From Argyresthia goedartella (Eukaryota; Arthropoda; Insecta; Lepidoptera; Argyresthiidae): a stretch of DNA of 64,000 nt. The translations under genes were made by a program, and so were the position numbers. Position 1 is the first letter of the stretch, and every line of letters begins with the position of its first letter. Under the pieces are notes generated by a model that was not told where the DNA came from, made no database searches, and saw nothing but the letters and a program-made list of their open reading frames with translations. Location of the stretch: positions 3,410,001 to 3,474,000 of the forward strand of contig OX463829.1 of the NCBI GenBank assembly GCA_949825045.1, in the 5' to 3' direction. Positions 1 through 10,400 of the stretch are shown piece after piece.

Positions 1-1649
1 ATTTAGAAATTGTAAGTTATTTTACCACCATGACGTCACATTCTAGGTTCCAACACCATAATTGGCCAATAAAGCGAATCAAAATATTTAAATCTCAAAT
101 TCAAATACAAGTTAGAGTCGTTGCTAGATTTTTCATTTCAATTTGAAAGAAGACTTATCCTGAATTTTCAAAACCAAACATCTGTAAGCACATAAAACTT
201 GTTGAAGTAGTTACTTTAGTTTAATTCCCTTCTGCTTCTTCTGTAATTCTGGCTCATGACGTAGAGAAAGTCTTATTTTATCGAGATGAAACAAAAACAG
301 CACAAAAAATAATTTTCGAGAAAATTTTTGTTTTTCTTCTCCTGTAATTTTTTATCAATGGATGTTGCTAGGCTTTGCTTTTGGACAGCCGCGCAGCTAT
401 GAAGAAGTTTCCTCGTGTAACATTCTGTCAATGTTATGTTTTCACAGTGCTAAATACCCAAAATTGTAATGATGTAGCTTATCTAGAACGCGGGTGTACT
501 TAACTAGTCGTAACCGGATAATACACCGTTTTACTATGAGCATTAGGGTTTATTATAGCCAAAGCGCCAGTAAAACACTCTTGATAAAGCTTAATACACT
601 CGTCAACTTGTTCGTAAATTGAACGAGGGGCCTTATTCTGTATTCCCAATATTTATCATGATACCTTTCAAAGCCATCGCGATTGCGATTGAGATTGCAA
701 TTTCGTAATGCAAAGATGGTGAAAATCCTTCTAAAGTAAAGTTCAGAGGAATGCAGCCAGATATTGCGGGACAGAATCAGCCTTCATTTCCATTATAACA
801 AATATACTGTTTGCCATAATATTTTCATGTGACTCTATTTCACTAAAAAAGTGAGCATCGGTGATTCCCTTTCGCTTTTCAAGCAGGAGATGCAGGTTCG
901 GATCTGGTATTGACCATGTACCAATTAGATAAGTCAGTGCATTTGCAGTTAGGATTTAGTTAGGTCGTTATAGCAGGCTTCGATCATTGCTGGAAGCATA
1001 AGAATCAATACGTCTTTATGACATTAAAGCCTTAAGAAACCGCATCTACAATCACAAAATATCTATAAATAAAAAGTGATTTCATACGAGTTCGCAAAGG
1101 GTTATATTTAAGAACCGAGAAGTTTATGTCACGAGCCAAAGGCGAGGCTCGTAGCGAGATTCGTAAAGAAGCCTTTCGAACGAGTTACGAATAGAATTTT
1201 TCCGCCTGAGAACCCAAAATCAAGCGGCGAAGGTTCTATTTTGAGGTCAGAAGGCAGAAAAAATGTTATACACCCCTACGATATGAAACCTTAAATCTAA
1301 AATTGGTTAACTTGTTTTCTTGTAAAAGTAAAAGTATGGACATGACTTTTCAGTGGTACAGTTTCCGGAACTAAACTAAATATATGAACTTTACTTTTTT
1401 CGCTAATAAAACTTTTATTAATAGCCTTAACTCACCTAGACCCTCAACTCACTCAGTTGGACTATAAAACAAGAGATTTTTATTTAATTCTAATGTTTAT
1501 TCCTGATATGTAGCAAACCTTGTAACACCCTTTCAGGGTCCATGTACTTTGCTGTATTATTACCTCCACCTGTACCCCCATGTACATGTTTACAAATAAA
1601 ATGGGTATGAACAATAAAAAATGTAAAAAATTATTTCTCAAATTCATTA
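1..1649. other. Unassigned AT-rich intergenic DNA
   Basis: No ORF or splice-compatible coding block is recognisable. A GC-richer block near 1125-1260 carries inverted cgaggctcg and cgagccaaaggcgag motifs and is probably a decayed repeat. Confidence 0.5.
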
Positions 1650-1880
1650 TAAGTCATCCATAAAACATGAACCTACACTATACAGTCGCTAATAGTACAA
1701 ATGCGTTCATTATATTTGGCTGCAATTTAAAAGATCACCAAAAGTTGCAGCAAATATCAGGGCAAAATACTGCGGTAGCTTAGGGGAAAGGTAAAGGGGG
1801 TGAGCGAAGCGAAGCCCCCTTTATTCTTCGTGTCAGGTTGAACATGTGAGAACAACAAAAAATACTTAAAAACATAAACT
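1650..1880 (+). repeat. Dispersed repeat family R1 (gcgaagcc core), copy 1
   Basis: The block holds gatcaccaaaagttgcag, atcagggcaaaatactgcgg, tagcttagg, gagcgaagcgaagccccc and acttaagtacacaaaacata in order. The reverse complement of the same series is found at 18055-18290, and shorter versions occur at 34619-34712 and 48262-48372. The family looks like a non-autonomous transposon; its class is unknown. Confidence 0.7.
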
Positions 1881-2924
1881 TAAGTACACAAAACATAAAA
1901 GAAAAATAGCTCAATTATCACAGTATTCCATGAAACACAATTTGGTGATAATAAATTCATTCTGACAGTCATTTCGAATTTATTGGTAGTAAAATAGGTA
2001 CATTTTTGGGAATCGTTTAAATACAAGCCATAATGTTTAATGATAATATATCCTTAAAAGTAACAGAGAGGTTGCAATCTCCTTACATCGCAAACTACAA
2101 CATTGAAATTATAATAATCACCTTATATTTAGGGAACGCGTCCACTGGTGCAGGATAAGGGATGCTCGACAGGTTTTCCTTAGGATACCTGGAGGGCTGG
2201 AGGGAAATAAAATATGTCCCGCGGACCAACAGACCCCTTACCTAGAAGACCTCGGCAGCAGCGGCGGAGAAGGCAGGTTTTGGTACGGTAAAGCTAGCGG
2301 AAGAGGCAATGGATCTGGAATACTGTTAGGTGCAAGGCGCCACGTGAAAAGCGGCAGTTCCTGCAACAAAAATACTTCTCCACGTATTGACTTGCCCTTT
2401 CCTGGGGGCTTAGCTGGGGATGTTGAGAAATTTCTTAACTGTTTCCCAGGAGATATTGCGCTTTTGAAGAGGTTACTTAACCCGTACCGAATATACAGCG
2501 GCTGTAATAAACATCTGAAAAGGTGATAAGGCTAATGATGAACATCTCCAATAAAAATATATAAGAAAATACTACAAATGGAGAATAGATTTCTGCTGGA
2601 GCATTTTTTGTGAATAATATGGGCTATCTATTCTTCTAACGTCAAACAACAGTTTAGACAACATGTACCTTTCATAAATTTTTCATTGTAACTTCCCACA
2701 ATTAACTAATTAAAATTTAAATGTCTAAGTAATTTTGCAGTGATATTTAAAAATATTTTCATTTTGAAAAATCTTGTAATTTTATTAAAAAAAAAAACAA
2801 GTTAACAATATTCATCTCCTGTTTTGATTTATTTATTTTCCTTCTTAGGTCAATAAAAATAAAAATACATCTACAACTGTGTTTCATTAATAAAGAAGAT
2901 TATTCAAACAGTAATAAAAAATAT
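1881..2924. other. Unassigned intergenic DNA with a GC-rich patch
   Basis: Mostly AT-rich. The patch 2130-2530 is distinctly GC-richer (ggcagcagcggcggagaagg) and reads like an old insertion, but I cannot place it in a family. The small ORF it contains has no recognisable features and is not called. Confidence 0.4.
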
Positions 2925-4069
2925 GTATTAAAATAGTACAGTTCCGGTATTTAATGAAGTTCTGGAAATTGAGTACCGCTAAAAAATCATGTCCATATTT
3001 TTGCTTTCGTTGCGCTCCACAATATTCCGACCACAGCTCGTAAGCTTCGAACCACCGAACTGATTTTAATGAAACATGGCTAAGAATCACTGCAGGATAG
3101 TCTACTAACTTTTTTTTTTAAACGCATTAAAACATGCCTACCCGTTTGAGCGCTATACACAGACAGACTCTTCAAACTTGAAACAATATTTTTAATGCAC
3201 TAATGCAGTTAATGCACTTCAATTTATCTTATTTAGGTATTAGCGAGACCTAAATTTTCGAATGTCAGTGGTTTGCAAGAATTTGTCTCACAGTTATTAC
3301 CAGAACGCGCTTCAAGGCAGATTCTTCGTTAGGTTGACGGGTTTTCGACTGAATCAGTGAGACGCCATGTCGTAAATAAAGGATCTTGTTAATGAAACTC
3401 CGAGCCTTGCACTCGCAACCATTTATTGGTGAATTAATTATTTTTATTTAGAGGTTATATAATTATTATGACTCTAGAAATACCATTTCGCGTTATAGGC
3501 ATAAGGATGCGGTGCCTCGCGCATAGGCGCGGTAGGTGAGTTGTTAGACGTGGTGGCAATAACAATTAGTAAAATATATATTAATAAGAGGTAACTCTAC
3601 AAAATAATCGTAATTGCAGCTTAGTTTAACCTTAAAAACAGTCTTAAAATATGGCCAAATAAGGATTTTCTATTTTTACTATAGTTTAGATAAAATCAAA
3701 TAAATGACTGCTAAAATATGTTAGGTATGTAAAAACTAATCATATGCGAGTCTAACTCGCGCACTAAGGGTTCCGTACCACCAACCGTCCAATGGTAGGG
3801 TTGGTGTGGAGTGAATAGTTTGGAATTAACATAGCAAAATGTTGGTTACAAAGTTATTGGTGCGGCTACTTTCACACTCCATGTACGTAACCAGGTACAT
3901 TCATAAGTTTGTATGTGGTATTGAAATAAATGTTGTATGGGAGCCCAATTAAATATTTATTTTATTCTGTTTTTTAGTATTTTTTGTTATAGCTGCAACC
4001 GAAATACAACATCTGTGAAATTTTCATCTGTCTAACTATCACGGTTCTTGAGATACAGCCTGGTGACAG

Positions 4070-7000
4070 GACAACAGAGAGTAACTCTGGCAGTAATATT
4101 AATATTTGTATAAATAAACCTTCATCTTGCCCATTAAATCAAGTTACTAGTAATGAAAAATGTAAAAGTAAGAATATTTTAAACGTGGTTCATCAAAATA
4201 TACAGGGCATGTTAAGTAAAGAACTGGAAATTGAGTTATTCATGAACTGTAATAATATTGATATTTTATGTATAACAGAGCACTTTTTAAAGAGTTATCA
4301 GTTCATGTTCAACTTTAATAACCACCACGTTGCTAGTTCGTTCAACAGAAAAACAGCTGATCGCGGTGGCTCCTTAATACTTGTAAATAATAGTTTTAAA
4401 TATAAGGAACGAGTTGACATAGTGAGCCTGTCTGTTGAGCGTACCATGGAAATAGCCTGTATTGAACTTGAACAACTTATTGTAATGAGCGTATACAGAC
4501 CACCAGATTCATCCTTTGATTTATTCGAAAAGAAAATGGATGAAGTGTTGATTAAAATCAGCGATAAAAACAAATTTTTTATAATTTGTGGTGATTTTAA
4601 TGTTAATCTGTTAGAGGATAATAATATTTGTACTAGATTAAAATCTTTATTTTTATGTCACAACATGAACTATCTGTATTTGGAGCCTACTAGAATTACT
4701 GCAACATATGCTACCTACATTGACAATATATTTACTAACATTACGCCCATTTTCAAATCGGTCATCAATAAATTAACCTCTGATCACTCTGGTCAGATAG
4801 GTATATTCAATATTAAAATAAAAAAGGACACAAAAGAGGATATTACATGTGTGCCCGTTAGTGACAATCGGCTTGAACACTACAGGAATAATATTTTAGA
4901 TAAACTATGGGAAATACCATACAGTGACGATCCAAATTTGTTGTACAACTCAGTATTTAACCTTGTCAAAAATGAATATGATACGGTATTTAAATCAAAA
5001 ACTATAAAAGTTAATAACAAAGCTTTGTTTAGTGAATGGGCGACAGTTGGAATTCATAGGAGCAGACGAAGATTATATGAACTCTATGAAGAGAAATCAT
5101 ATAACAAAAATACGGCCTTTCTAGATTATGTTCGTAGTTATTCAAAAATGTTTAAACGCGTTTGTGCCGTAGCTAAATCTAATATCATTAAAAACAAAAT
5201 TGAATCTAGTAGCAATGTAATGAAAACGACTTGGCAAATTATAAACAGAGAGACTGGAAAGGCCAAAGCTACACATAATAACTTCAAGCTTAAGATAGAT
5301 AATCAATTGCTAAGTACAGACCTAGAAGTAGCAAAAGCGTTCGAAAATTTCTTTACGGACATTCCAGTTTCAACAACCAAGTCTTTAAATTCATCTCCCG
5401 CTGCTGCTGAATATATACTTAAACAAAACTTTGAGGAATGTAAAACAGATTTTAAATTTAGGCACGTAAATAATGAAGACATTGTAAAAGCGTTTAAATC
5501 CCTGGAAATGAAAAAGACAGCTGACGCCCATGGTCTATCAGTAAAAATTATTAGTTCCATTGTAGATTGTATTGCACCTCACCTTTGTTGTATATTTAAT
5601 CAATGTATAGATAGTGGTGTGTTTCCTGACTTGATGAAACTAAGTAAAGTTATACCTTTATTCAAAGCTGGTAGTACATCAGACCCCACCAATTTTAGAC
5701 CCATATCGATACTACCAACGCTTAGCAAAATATTTGAAAAACTCATACTTAATCAATTGCAAAGTCATTTTTATCTCAATAATTTAATTCATATTGCTCA
5801 GTTTGGTTTCACAAAGGGTCGTTCAACAGCCGATGCTGGTGTTGAACTAATCGACAATATTTTTGATGCCTGGGAAGACGCAATGGATGCAATAGGTGTC
5901 TTCTGCGATCTATCCAAGGCTTTTGATTGCGTCCATCATGACACTCTTGTCAGGAAGTTACGCCATTATGGTGTAAAAGATCAGGCACTTGGCCTTCTGG
6001 AGTCATATCTAACAGATAGGGTTCAGATGGTCGATGTTAATGGGAAAAGATCACCTGGGTCTTCAATAAGTATGGGCATACCGCAAGGTTCAATTCTTGG
6101 TCCTTTCTTGTTTTTAGTATATATTAATGATTTACCTTACCTTGTTAAAGCAAAACATGGGTTAGTATTGTTTGCCGATGATACTTCTTTGATATTTAAA
6201 GTTAAAAGACAGCAATCAAATTATGACGAGGTAAACAATGCTATCTCTAGTATAGTGAACTGGTTTACTGTTAACAATTTATTACTTAATGAAAAGAAAA
6301 CTAAATGTATTAAATTCGTGTTACCCAATGTGAACCCGGTAACTACAGACATATTTATAAAAGGACAGAGATTGGACCTTGTGCAGTCGACTGTCTTTTT
6401 GGGCATTACTTTAGACGCCAAACTACAATGGGATCCTCATATAAATAAATTGTCGAACAGACTGAGTTCGGCAGCGTTCGCAGTTAAAAAAATTAGAGCT
6501 CTTACCGACGTAGACACCGCTAGACTAGTCTACTTTAGTTACTTTCATAGTCTAATGACCTATGGTATTTTATTGTGGGGTCACGCTGCGAATGCTAATA
6601 GTATATTTATTCTGCAGAAACGGGCTGTTCGTGCAATTTATAGATTAGGGCCTAGAGTGTCACTGAGGGAAAAGTTTAAAGAAATCAATATTCTGACATT
6701 TGTGTCTCAATATATCTATGACAATCTTGTGTATGTAAAAAGAAATATAACTAATTTTCAGAAGTACAGTGATATACACAATTTTAATACTAGAAATAAA
6801 GACAAGTTGGTTGCTTATGTAAGCCGACTACATAAAATTAGTAATTCTTTTAAAGGCAATTGTATACGCTATTACAATAAGGTCCCTACTGATATTAAAA
6901 ACTTACCTTTAGACAAGTTTAAAATAATAATAAAACAGAAATTGTATAAAAAAGGTTACTACAGGATATCTGATTACTTAGAGGACAGATGTCCATGGGA

Positions 7001-7248
7001 ATAGATTGTTTGAGTAACAGGCTGTTTCTATATATAATTAGCATTCATTTTGTAATTTGACAATATTTTATTTAAAAAAGGAAACGCAAAAGATGCGACG
7101 ACTGTGGAGTTTCTTCGGTGAGCTCTTCTCCACAGATTCCGCCATTGGGTTAGTGAACTCACCAAAAAAAATGTAATGACGGATCTAAGTGATGTAACAA
7201 CATCCTATGGAAATAAATGATTTTTGATTTTGATTTGATTTTGATTTT
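4070..7248 (+). mobile_element. LINE-A: CR1-like non-LTR retrotransposon, 5'-truncated
   Basis: Bounded by a 6-bp target-site duplication, tgacag at 4064-4069 and 7249-7254. The matching locus in copy 2 (about 55380) lacks the element, so the edges are well supported. It begins inside the ORF2 reading frame or its leader, has no ORF1, and ends in a short-repeat tail built from gattttgatttgatttt units instead of poly(A), as in the CR1/L2 group. A 3' UTR of about 240 bp follows ORF2. The 5' truncation is typical of target-primed reverse transcription. Confidence 0.88.
4185..7004 (+). CDS. LINE-A ORF2: endonuclease-reverse transcriptase, about 939 aa
   Basis: Uninterrupted polyprotein. Residues 1-220 form an APE-type endonuclease: HQNIQG, ITEHFL, RKTADRGGSLILV, VYRPP, ICGDFNVNL and SDHSG are all in place. 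Residues about 480-750 form the reverse transcriptase: [55 protein letters not shown] and the catalytic FADD, followed by a thumb-like region and the C-terminal domain to 939. It nicks target DNA and copies its own RNA at the break. The frame is open upstream to about 4070 without a Met, so the true start was probably lost in the 5' truncation; the first codon used here is GTG. No disabling change is visible, but lack of ORF1 and 5' UTR makes it non-autonomous. Close in plan to LINE-B at 49753-52611 but a different family. Confidence 0.88.
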   Translation: MVHQNIQGMLSKELEIELFMNCNNIDILCITEHFLKSYQFMFNFNNHHVASSFNRKTADRGGSLILVNNSFKYKERVDIVSLSVERTMEIACIELEQLIVMSVYRPPDSSFDLFEKKMDEVLIKISDKNKFFIICGDFNVNLLEDNNICTRLKSLFLCHNMNYLYLEPTRITATYATYIDNIFTNITPIFKSVINKLTSDHSGQIGIFNIKIKKDTKEDITCVPVSDNRLEHYRNNILDKLWEIPYSDDPNLLYNSVFNLVKNEYDTVFKSKTIKVNNKALFSEWATVGIHRSRRRLYELYEEKSYNKNTAFLDYVRSYSKMFKRVCAVAKSNIIKNKIESSSNVMKTTWQIINRETGKAKATHNNFKLKIDNQLLSTDLEVAKAFENFFTDIPVSTTKSLNSSPAAAEYILKQNFEECKTDFKFRHVNNEDIVKAFKSLEMKKTADAHGLSVKIISSIVDCIAPHLCCIFNQCIDSGVFPDLMKLSKVIPLFKAGSTSDPTNFRPISILPTLSKIFEKLILNQLQSHFYLNNLIHIAQFGFTKGRSTADAGVELIDNIFDAWEDAMDAIGVFCDLSKAFDCVHHDTLVRKLRHYGVKDQALGLLESYLTDRVQMVDVNGKRSPGSSISMGIPQGSILGPFLFLVYINDLPYLVKAKHGLVLFADDTSLIFKVKRQQSNYDEVNNAISSIVNWFTVNNLLLNEKKTKCIKFVLPNVNPVTTDIFIKGQRLDLVQSTVFLGITLDAKLQWDPHINKLSNRLSSAAFAVKKIRALTDVDTARLVYFSYFHSLMTYGILLWGHAANANSIFILQKRAVRAIYRLGPRVSLREKFKEINILTFVSQYIYDNLVYVKRNITNFQKYSDIHNFNTRNKDKLVAYVSRLHKISNSFKGNCIRYYNKVPTDIKNLPLDKFKIIIKQKLYKKGYYRISDYLEDRCPWE

Positions 7249-7429
7249 TGACAGACGGACGGACGGATAGCGGAGTCTTAGTAATAGGGTCCGGTTTGGC
7301 ACCTTTCGGGTACGGAACCATAATAAAAAATTGTTAATGTGATTCTTAAGTAAGACAATGTCAGTGTATGTTTGATACCTATGGTGGACAATTGAGAGAT
7401 ATTTTTATGAGTTCGTGAAAACCAAATCG

Positions 7430-10400
7430 CTATTTACTAAATAAGTATTGACCAATTGCAGTCCCTGTTGCATCAGCAATCTTGACATTGGTGTAGGGTC
7501 CGTCTGAAAATAAAATAAATAAATGTCTATGATTTTCAATTCTTTTTCACGTGAGTGATTGTAGATTTTGTGTACGGATTACACAATAATGATTACAATA
7601 TTCGAATTATATAATATGGAGTGACGTACTGATTAGAATGCAATGGGCCACCATTGCATTGTCTTGTTCATGTTATATCATTATTAATTACAACAAAAAT
7701 CGGCAAAGTTGGAGTCGTACTGACACTACCACCGTAGAAGTAAAAACTCTCTATAGTGGAGACGAAGGCTCTATCGTTAGGCGTTTGTATTGTAACAAAG
7801 ATGCCAGCGACCCAACAATATTAAAAAAAAGCGGGGAAGTCCGGGATGGCCTTGCACGGAGGTTTGTCAGCGTGTAACCTAAAAACTAGACAAAAGTTGT
7901 AATAAACATTGGTGGACACATTTTTGCGAATTAATGACCGATATCAGATGAGAACTTATTGTAGGCATTCCTACGTAGCACATGAGCGAGACCGGTAGCG
8001 GAGACTTTCCATTCTTCCGAGCTTACGGATCGGGTTTGTTTACCTGGACAACACGAAGTCGATTGTTTTTTTTATCATTCCTTTACCGTTACCTTAGCTT
8101 AGAGAAACAAAAATATATATTCTTATATACTCCGCCATGTCCAAAACTCCTGCAATGCATCAGTATCAGACGGACGGGTGGAAAGCGGGGCTTAGTAATG
8201 TGGGGGCTTAAAAATTTGGGTCCCGTTTGGCACCCTTCGGATACCTTCCCTATAAAGGTACCTTCACTTACAGATATTAAACCATTCATCTCGTTGTTTC
8301 CCGGAATCTACTCTTGAGCTGGATAGTGCAGCTCTGATTGCAAACGGCACGGCAATCCCCATACAGGTGGCTGGCTCGCCAGTGGCTGAAACAAGTAGAA
8401 AAACATTAGATCATCCATCAAGCTCACGCCCATATCGATTGACAGCTGGGTCCCAGGCCAAAGTTTTTAACACATATTTAGGGGTTGTATAATTACGGCT
8501 TAGGTACCTGTTCCCCCTGATGAACCCCTTACTAATATCATCACCAATCAGTCAATATTCACCCACTAATGGGTACAGGCCAGCCCAAATAAATCCCTTC
8601 TCCTTTGTATAACTGCACTCTGCACTTAATTACAATATAATTTTTAACCTTTAGATCCGAGAACACCAACCGGATTGGTGGCATTTCTTCTAAAGTAAAC
8701 ACGAAAGTCCAGTGGAATGTCCCTAGCCTGAGGCACATGGTAAGTCCAGGTCCTGTTTGTCAGTAGTTCTCCAGAGTCTTGATCGTATTCCAACTCCTCG
8801 CACGTCCAATAGCCAAGAGACATAATGAAAGCACCTTCAATCTGGTGAAGGAAGATATTGTGGTCACAATCATATATGTATGTCCTAAATTGTTTGAAAA
8901 GCGTTCTCAAAAATGTATTATTGTCAATTTAAAATGAATGACGTCTTACTCATTGGATGGTCTATGTATTAATCTGGACTAAAAGAGATACAATAAACCA
9001 TTTAAACGTTTTGCAACTCTAAGTGAGTACGCCATTTTAAGAAACGTAACGTCTATTGTCATTTTGTTACTTTTGCTATTGACAAAATGATAACACTTGA
9101 CAACAGACCTACAAAAAGTAATAGCGAAACGTCTACGTCTACTCCAGGATTGGGAAATAATTCTTTCGTATATCCGGATATACTTATATCCGCCCTCTAC
9201 AGGCCGCATTTCATAACTGATTATTGTGAATTTTTATGAGCAGGTTCGATAATAAAACGTATAATTTTTTATCTACACACGTATCATATCTCTTAAAAAG
9301 TATCTCTTTAATGCGTACAAAAACCGCACGTTACGATCAGCATGATGTTAAACTATTTGGTAAAAACTCATTTCTTATCTGAAAAATTACACATTATGAC
9401 CATAATGTGTAGTTTTTCTACATATTATGACATTCAAATTTCGAACGCCGACGCCCGCTTGCATTCCGCCCCTAGTTTGTCTGTGAAGTTGGTACTGACA
9501 TTCAAATTTCGAACGCCGACGCCCGCCTGCGTGAAGTTGGTACTACAGAACAAGTTAAACAACTGCACAGCCACAATGCCGGTCCAACATGAACACATCA
9601 AAGAGAGCTTATGATATGTGTGTAGATAAACTAGTGTATGTAACTGTACATAATTAGGCATTAAAACTCTCGAGTGATATTATTATGAAACTCGCCTTCG
9701 GCTCGTTTCATAAACCCACTCTCGAGTATTAATGCCTTTCATTATGTAGCAGTCACATAAACTACTATTATCGCTTCGGTTTTTCGTTTTTTTTCGAAAC
9801 TGCGGAGATGGGGGTCTTAATATTTCAAAAAACAGCTACAGTCCAAACTGCTTGACGGATTCTACCAGATGAGGTGTCATTGGATTTTTACAGACTGTGA
9901 GAGTAACAGGCTCTACATATTTTAGTGAAAAGTCAATAGGTTGGGTTTAAGACCGCAAAATGCAGTTTACAAAGTTATTGGTGCGGCTAAAAGTGTCACT
10001 CTCGGGGTCTACAGCTCACAGAGCTACTAGTTTATGATGTTCACTTACCTGACCAACATCAATCTCTGGACTGAGGCTCCTCCCTACATCTTCCATCAAA
10101 TCTACTCTAATGATCTGATGTTCTGCTGTTAACATATCCACTTCCACTTCAGCTAATGTTGCTCCATAAACATCATAAGCTTTTAAGTCAGTTTCGCTAA
10201 TGTGTGCGCTTGCAAATAAATCCACGTTGCCTTTGAATGCCGTTGCAAGCTTAACCACCCAATCAGTAATATCACCATATGGAGCCAAGCGGTCCAGTAA
10301 AGTATCACAACAATTAATGACGCCCTTACAGATTGATTCACTGCCGTAACTACCACCAGTGAGAATGCAGTTCGGGTTACTAAAATTGTTTGTTTGTTTT

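Larger units (their letters stand above)
3990..7330 (+). repeat. Dispersed repeat family R2 (cggacggac core), interrupted by LINE-A
   Basis: The repeat reads through gtgaaattttcatctgtct, tgagatacagcctggtgaca, cggacggacggatagcgg, cttagtaatagggtc and cggaaccataataaa. LINE-A splits it exactly at tgacag. Other copies lie at 8165-8252, 14748-14890, 41940-42062, 55340-55455, 56297-56384 and 62843-62985. Such a unit is widespread in Lepidoptera; its class is not settled here. Confidence 0.75.

Noticed and set aside
7638..7877. 79-codon plus-strand ORF repeated exactly at 55770-56009
   Set aside because: It lies in an intron of AOX on the opposite strand; its conservation is explained by the recent segmental duplication, and it has no domain features.
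7982..8317. 111-codon plus-strand ORF
   Set aside because: Overlaps a real AOX exon (8272-8385) in antisense and an R2 repeat; not a gene.
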